DNA of 64,000 nt. It comes from Woeseiaceae bacterium (GTDB taxonomy: Bacteria; Pseudomonadota; Gammaproteobacteria; Steroidobacterales; Woeseiaceae). The DNA is taken from the NCBI GenBank assembly GCA_030065985.1, contig JASJCM010000009.1, positions 124,001 to 188,000 of the forward strand. Direction: 5' to 3'. The notes beneath the pieces were generated by a model. That model saw only the letters and a list, made by a program, of their open reading frames with translations. It did no database searches and had not been told where the DNA came from. The position numbers and the translations under genes are program-made. Positions 60,320-64,000 of this stretch are shown here, piece after piece (the first letter of the stretch is position 1; every line of letters begins with the position of its first letter).

Positions 60320-61736
60320 TGCCGGGCCGCACAGGCAACGCGGTGCCGCGTTGTTAGTGATGATGCTCGGCGTGATCCTCGCGACGGCCACGGTGTTGGT
60401 CGTGACCGTGAATGTCGATGCGCTCAAGGCGCGCCGCCAGGCAACCAGCCTCGATGTGCTCGGCCAGGCGCGCGATGCTCTGCTCGACTATGCGCTGGTG
60501 AGCCCGCAGCTCACACCAGGAGGCTCCCACGGTCTGCCGTGCCCGGATATCGACGCGACGGGTGGATTCCTCGAGGGCGAAGCCCATACGACCGCCTGTG
60601 GCGCGGCGGGCGAGACTGTGATCGGGCGCTTGCCGTGGCGCACGCTTGGCCTTCCCGCACTCAAGGACGGTAGTTCGGAGTGCCTCTGGTACGTCGTATC
60701 CGGCTCGTGGAAACACGCCGACGGCGCTACGGCCGCAATGATCAATGCAGACACCAATGGTCAGCTGCAGCTGGCGAGCGTCGACACAGGCGCATTGTTG
60801 GTCGGCGCGGCGGCCGAAGATCGCCCGGTCGCTGCCATTATCGCTGCGATGCCGCCGCTGGACCGCCAGAACCGACCGGCAACCGGAGCGGGTATGCAGT
60901 GCAGCGACCCACGGCGTATCAGCGATTACCTGGAGGACGATGCTGCCTCCGGCTCCAGCAACTCGGCCTTGCTCGGCAGTCCCGATGTGATTGATGTGCT
61001 CGGTCTTGCGGCTGAGGCGAATGAACTGCACAACGACAAGGTGGTCCTGATCAGCCGAGCCGATGTTGCGCGCCGGATTCACGCGCGGCCGTCTTTCAAC
61101 ACGGACATGCGAGATCTAGGGCTTGCCGCGGCCGCCTGCATCGCTGACTACGCCTCGAAGAACCCTGGCGGGGTAACCGATCGGCGGATGCCGTGGCCGG
61201 CACCGGTCTCACTCGGCGACTATCGGCAGGATGCGCAATACGATGACACGGCCGGAACGTTGCTGGCGGGTCGTCTTGCCGATGTCGTTGACGACAGTAG
61301 CGGACTGACCGCCAACCCGGTCGCACGTGTTTTGTCGGATTGTGATTCGGCCGCGGTGCCGGCCTGGACCACTGCAATGCAGGTTCGCTGGCAGCACTGG
61401 AAGGACCACTTCTTCTACGCCGTTGCTGCATCATTCGCACCAACGGCAGCCGTGCCGTCAGTGTGCAGCGATTGCCTTTCAGTCAACGGCACCGGCAGTT
61501 ATGCCGCAATCCTGATGTTCGGGAATCGTCGACTGACAGGCGCCGGGCAGGTTCGCAACGCGCCACCCCTCGATGCTGATACCCGCTCGCTGCCTTCGAA
61601 TTATCTCGAGACTGCCAATGCAGCCAATGTGCCGGGCACAGGGACACTGCTCGACTACGCATCTCAGGCTGCATCGGCATCTTTTAACGATTTGCTGTTT
61701 TGTATCGACGACAACCTCGTCGTCTCGGAGTGTTGA
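60306..61736 (+). CDS. PilX/GspK-like large minor pilin candidate
   Basis: 476 residues. The N-terminus QRGAALLVMMLGVILATATV has the basic-Gly-hydrophobic pattern of PilX and GspK-type pilins, whose first mature residues deviate from the FTLVE consensus. A long Cys-containing periplasmic part follows (PCPDIDATGGFLEGEA). The ATG at 60306 is chosen because it directly precedes this segment; a longer frame upstream would overlap the previous gene by 180 bp. It abuts the next prepilin gene. Confidence 0.6.
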   Translation: MNRNSAGPHRQRGAALLVMMLGVILATATVLVVTVNVDALKARRQATSLDVLGQARDALLDYALVSPQLTPGGSHGLPCPDIDATGGFLEGEAHTTACGAAGETVIGRLPWRTLGLPALKDGSSECLWYVVSGSWKHADGATAAMINADTNGQLQLASVDTGALLVGAAAEDRPVAAIIAAMPPLDRQNRPATGAGMQCSDPRRISDYLEDDAASGSSNSALLGSPDVIDVLGLAAEANELHNDKVVLISRADVARRIHARPSFNTDMRDLGLAAAACIADYASKNPGGVTDRRMPWPAPVSLGDYRQDAQYDDTAGTLLAGRLADVVDDSSGLTANPVARVLSDCDSAAVPAWTTAMQVRWQHWKDHFFYAVAASFAPTAAVPSVCSDCLSVNGTGSYAAILMFGNRRLTGAGQVRNAPPLDADTRSLPSNYLETANAANVPGTGTLLDYASQAASASFNDLLFCIDDNLVVSEC

Positions 61737-62510
61737 ATGATCTCGCTGCAACAACAACGTGGTTTCTCGCTCGTTGAGCTGTCGGTCGTGATTCTCGTCC
61801 TGGGGCTGTTGCTCGGGGGACTGATGGGTCCGCTGTCCGCGCAGCGTGAAAATGCACGGCTCAAGGACGCCAAGGAGCAGCTGGACAGCGTACGCACCTC
61901 GATTGAGGGATTTGCGCTTGCTAACGGCCACCTGCCGTGTCCTGCGACGCCGGCGAGCGGTGGCTCCGCCGCACTGGCACCGGGCGCCTGCGCGGTCCAG
62001 CACGGGTTCGTGCCGGCAACGACACTGGATCTGAACGGCCAGCGCAATGCCGACAACCTGCTGCTGGATCCGTGGGGCAGCCCATTGCGATACAGCGTGT
62101 CCGCAAGCGATGCCAACAGCGACGGCACCTGGGATTTTGTGACGGCAGGGGAGATGCGTACCGTGACGATGCCGCTTCTGCAGCCTGAAATTGTCGTGTG
62201 CAACGCCGCGGCTGGTTCGTCGCCAACGGCCTGCGCCAGCGCGGCTACAACCGTCGCCGACGGGGCAACCGCGATCGTCTTTTCGCTGGGCAAGGACTGG
62301 GCGACGTTCTCATCGCCCGATCAGCTCGAGAATGTCGGTACAAACCTCGGCGGCGGCCCGTCCGGTACGACCTACCGGGTGGCGTCCGACCGGGTGTTCG
62401 TCGACCGCGGGCGCTCCGACCTCACGGGCTCGGAATATGACGATTTGTTGCTCTGGATACCGCCGGCACAACTCTATGGCCGGCTCGTCCAGACCGGCTA
62501 TTTGCCCTGA
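61737..62510 (+). CDS. Type IV prepilin-like protein
   Basis: 257 residues with a 9-residue leader ending QQQRG and the prepilin motif FSLVELSVVILVLGLLLGG, including Glu5. It would be cut and methylated by a prepilin peptidase not encoded here. The C-terminal domain shares the PCPAT...WGSPLRY pattern with the N-terminal part of the preceding PilX-like protein. Probably a minor pilin. The gene starts directly at the stop of its neighbour. Confidence 0.8.
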   Translation: MISLQQQRGFSLVELSVVILVLGLLLGGLMGPLSAQRENARLKDAKEQLDSVRTSIEGFALANGHLPCPATPASGGSAALAPGACAVQHGFVPATTLDLNGQRNADNLLLDPWGSPLRYSVSASDANSDGTWDFVTAGEMRTVTMPLLQPEIVVCNAAAGSSPTACASAATTVADGATAIVFSLGKDWATFSSPDQLENVGTNLGGGPSGTTYRVASDRVFVDRGRSDLTGSEYDDLLLWIPPAQLYGRLVQTGYLP

Positions 62511-62538
62511 TCTGGCCCCAAATTCGTGCGCTGGTCCC

Positions 62539-62565
62539 TAAAGTTCCCCGCGGGGCCGTCGATAC
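62539..62565 (+). promoter_or_regulatory. Sigma-28-like element upstream of a prepilin gene
   Basis: TAAA (62539-62542), 15 bp containing the palindrome CCCCGCGGGG, then GTCGATAC (62558-62565), 6 of 8. It lies in the 132-bp gap before the last prepilin gene, the only sizeable gap in the pilus locus. Suggestive. Confidence 0.4.
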
Positions 62566-62642
62566 AGCTAGCAAGTGGGTTTCACTATGCATTGTATTTA
62601 GAGAAGAACCTTTAAATTACTGAGAGTTATGAGGCAGAGATC

Positions 62643-63263
62643 GTGAACATGCAGATTATGAACAAACACCGCCAGTCGGGCTTTACGCTCGTCGAAATCG
62701 CCATTGTGCTGGTCATTATTGGGCTGCTGATCGGCGGCGTCCTCAAGGGACGTGAGATGATCACTAACGCCAAGATCAAGCGCATCGAGAACGACTTTGC
62801 AGGTGTTTCAGCAGCGATCTATGCGTACCAGGACCGCTACGGCGTCCTCCCGGGCGATGATCCTGCCGCGTCGACGCGTTTCGCCGGTACCTGGCGTTCA
62901 GCCGACAACGGCAATGGCAACGGCAACATTTCGGGTGGCTGGAACAGCACCAACAATGGCAACGAATCGCGCAAGATCTGGAAGCACCTGCGCGGTGCCG
63001 GTCTGATCGCCGGTCCGGTTGACAACACCGATGCCAGCTACCAGCAGCCCAGTAATGCGTTCGGTGGCCTGACGGGCATCGACCTGAACCTTTACAATCT
63101 CAGCGGCCACAACATCGTGTTCGGCGAGATCCCTGGCGACATTGCTCAGATTCTCGAAGCGCGCGGCGACGACGGCGTACCGTCACGTGGCAGCATCCAG
63201 GCGAACAACACGCAGACAACGTACCAGATCGATACGCGTTACGACGTCGCGTTCCGCCAGTAA
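62643..63263 (+). CDS. Type IV prepilin, likely major or abundant pilin
   Basis: 206 residues. A 13-residue leader ends HRQSG, followed by FTLVEIAIVLVIIGLLIGGV with the invariant Glu5. The C-terminal domain is rich in Asn, Gly and Ser (SADNGNGNGNISGGWNSTNN) and has no cysteine. GTG at 62643 is preferred because GAGG lies 8 nt before it; ATG at 62649 is possible. It stands alone behind a gap and before a strong terminator, which suggests separate, strong expression. Confidence 0.85.
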   Translation: MNMQIMNKHRQSGFTLVEIAIVLVIIGLLIGGVLKGREMITNAKIKRIENDFAGVSAAIYAYQDRYGVLPGDDPAASTRFAGTWRSADNGNGNGNISGGWNSTNNGNESRKIWKHLRGAGLIAGPVDNTDASYQQPSNAFGGLTGIDLNLYNLSGHNIVFGEIPGDIAQILEARGDDGVPSRGSIQANNTQTTYQIDTRYDVAFRQ

Positions 63264-63290
63264 ACGAATCTCTCCATGAATTTTGGCTGT

Positions 63291-63322
63291 GCCCTGCCGC
63301 GATAGCGGCAGGGCATTTTTTT
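63291..63322 (+). terminator. Rho-independent terminator of the pilus locus
   Basis: Perfect 10-bp stem GCCCTGCCGC / GCGGCAGGGC (63291-63300, 63305-63314) with loop GATA, then A and seven T. The clearest terminator in the window; it ends the prepilin transcript. Confidence 0.95.
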
Positions 63323-63380
63323 GGCCATGGACGGCCTTATGCCGCGAGCGCAGGGATGCGCAGGAGCGGCTTTTGCCGAT

Positions 63381-64000
63381 TTAACCGCCGATTGACGAGC
63401 GCAATGATTGCGCGTGCAGCTCGTAGGATTCCTGAAGGGCCGGGTAGTTGTCTGCACTGACATTGAGCCGGCCTGCCGACACCTTACAACCGTCGTCTTC
63501 TTCAAGATGCGCCGCATCGTCCAGTACCTGCGTCGCCAGAAATACGACGTCCACCAGCGATGCGGATGCACGTCCCTCCAGGTTGAGGTTCTCTTCAATG
63601 TCGACCGAGTCGGCAATTTCCGAGGGGAAGCCCCAGGCGTCGACAATCGACTTGCCAACACTCGCGGACCATTGCTGCATAACGGTATCGAGCGAAGCAT
63701 CGTCGCCCATCAACTGCGGATAGTCCGCGGCCTTCGTCAGAATGTAGAGTTTGCCAATTTCGTGCAGCAGGCCGCAAAGAAACGCGTTGTCAGAGTTGAT
63801 GCTGCCGGAATTGCGGGCAATGACAAAGCACATGCTCGCAAGCGCCAGGCTTGTCTGCCAGATCTTCTGCACGCCGTCCCTGAGCTCCTTGTGCTCGGTG
63901 GCCTCGAAGATCTGTTCGACAGCAAGCGTTATTGCCGTGTTGCGGACCACTTCGAATCCGAGACGGCTGATTGCGAGATCCAGATCCGTAATTTCGATAC
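63381..64000 (-). CDS. HDOD-domain protein, 5' end outside the window
   Basis: About 205 residues of an HDOD protein, open to the window edge. RLGFEVVRNTAITLAVEQ, FLCGLLHEIGKLYILTKA and LVDVVFLATQVLDDAAHLEE match the HDOD protein at 45.4-46.2 kb almost block by block, so the two are paralogues. The catalytic HD pair is again missing (LHEIGKLY). It is convergent with the pilus locus. Confidence 0.85.
   Translation of the reverse strand, partial: IEITDLDLAISRLGFEVVRNTAITLAVEQIFEATEHKELRDGVQKIWQTSLALASMCFVIARNSGSINSDNAFLCGLLHEIGKLYILTKAADYPQLMGDDASLDTVMQQWSASVGKSIVDAWGFPSEIADSVDIEENLNLEGRASASLVDVVFLATQVLDDAAHLEEDDGCKVSAGRLNVSADNYPALQESYELHAQSLRSSIGG

Noticed and set aside
1-64000. tRNA, rRNA, CRISPR, insertion sequences, prophage or attachment sites
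   Set aside because: I looked for cloverleaf-like segments, regularly spaced repeats, transposase or integrase motifs and long direct repeats, and saw none.

Overview
The window is about 60% G+C, densely packed, chromosomal gammaproteobacterial DNA. Almost all of it is one polar-flagellum locus of the Pseudomonas/Vibrio type (FleQ-FleSR hierarchy, FlhF/FleN, flhA-flhF-fleN-fliA order, PomAB-like stator), followed by an MSHA-type type IV pilus biogenesis locus. The GTP-dependent PEP carboxykinase, the DUF2802 protein after fliA and the MSHA-like cluster suggest a marine, non-enteric gammaproteobacterium (Woeseiaceae, Chromatiales or Xanthomonadales neighbourhood). That placement is inference and weak below class level. 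I saw no rRNA, tRNA, CRISPR array, insertion sequence or phage gene.

Layout. 1-5.8 kb: housekeeping genes (3' part of mgtE, dusA, a methyltransferase, an adenylate cyclase-FHA protein, pckG). 5.9-8.8 kb, minus strand: flgA-flgM-flgN, an unusual RsmN/F-like CsrA and an unknown lipoprotein. 9.1-19.2 kb: flgBCDEFGHIJKL. 19.4-23.3 kb: fliC-flaG-fliD-fliS-fliT. 23.4-27.4 kb: fleQ, fleS, fleR. 27.4-34.2 kb: fliEFGHIJK. 34.4-44.7 kb: fliLMNOPQR-flhBA-flhF-fleN-fliA. 44.7-46.2 kb: a small charged protein, a DUF2802 protein and an HDOD protein. 46.2-49.7 kb, minus strand: PilZ protein, pomB, pomA and a GGDEF diguanylate cyclase. 49.9-51.4 kb: a second FleQ, split into two overlapping frames. 51.4-52.4 kb, minus: a voltage-gated K+ channel-like protein. 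52.5-63.3 kb: secretin, ATPase, platform, PilM/N-, PilO- and PilP-like proteins and three prepilin-like proteins. 63.4 kb to the end, minus: the 3' part of a second HDOD protein.

Regulation can be read unusually well. Elements with sigma-54 spacing (GG-N10-GC) precede flgB, fleS, fliK and fliL; a weaker one precedes fliD. Strict TAAA-N15-GCCGATAA sigma-28 elements precede flgA (minus strand), flgK (inside flgJ), fliC and pomA. Weaker ones precede the diguanylate cyclase, the pilus secretin and a prepilin. A perfect CRP/Vfr half-site pair sits 41.5 bp upstream of the inferred fleQ transcription start. A recurring 14-bp GTC-N8-GAC motif marks candidate FleQ enhancers. The inferred cascade is cAMP-CRP -> FleQ -> sigma-54 basal-body, hook and FleSR genes -> FliA -> filament, stator, a cyclic-di-GMP synthase and perhaps the pilus. 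FlgM, itself expressed from a sigma-28 promoter, closes the feedback loop.

No chemotaxis gene (cheA, B, R, W, Y, Z) occurs between fliA and the stator genes, where relatives often keep them.
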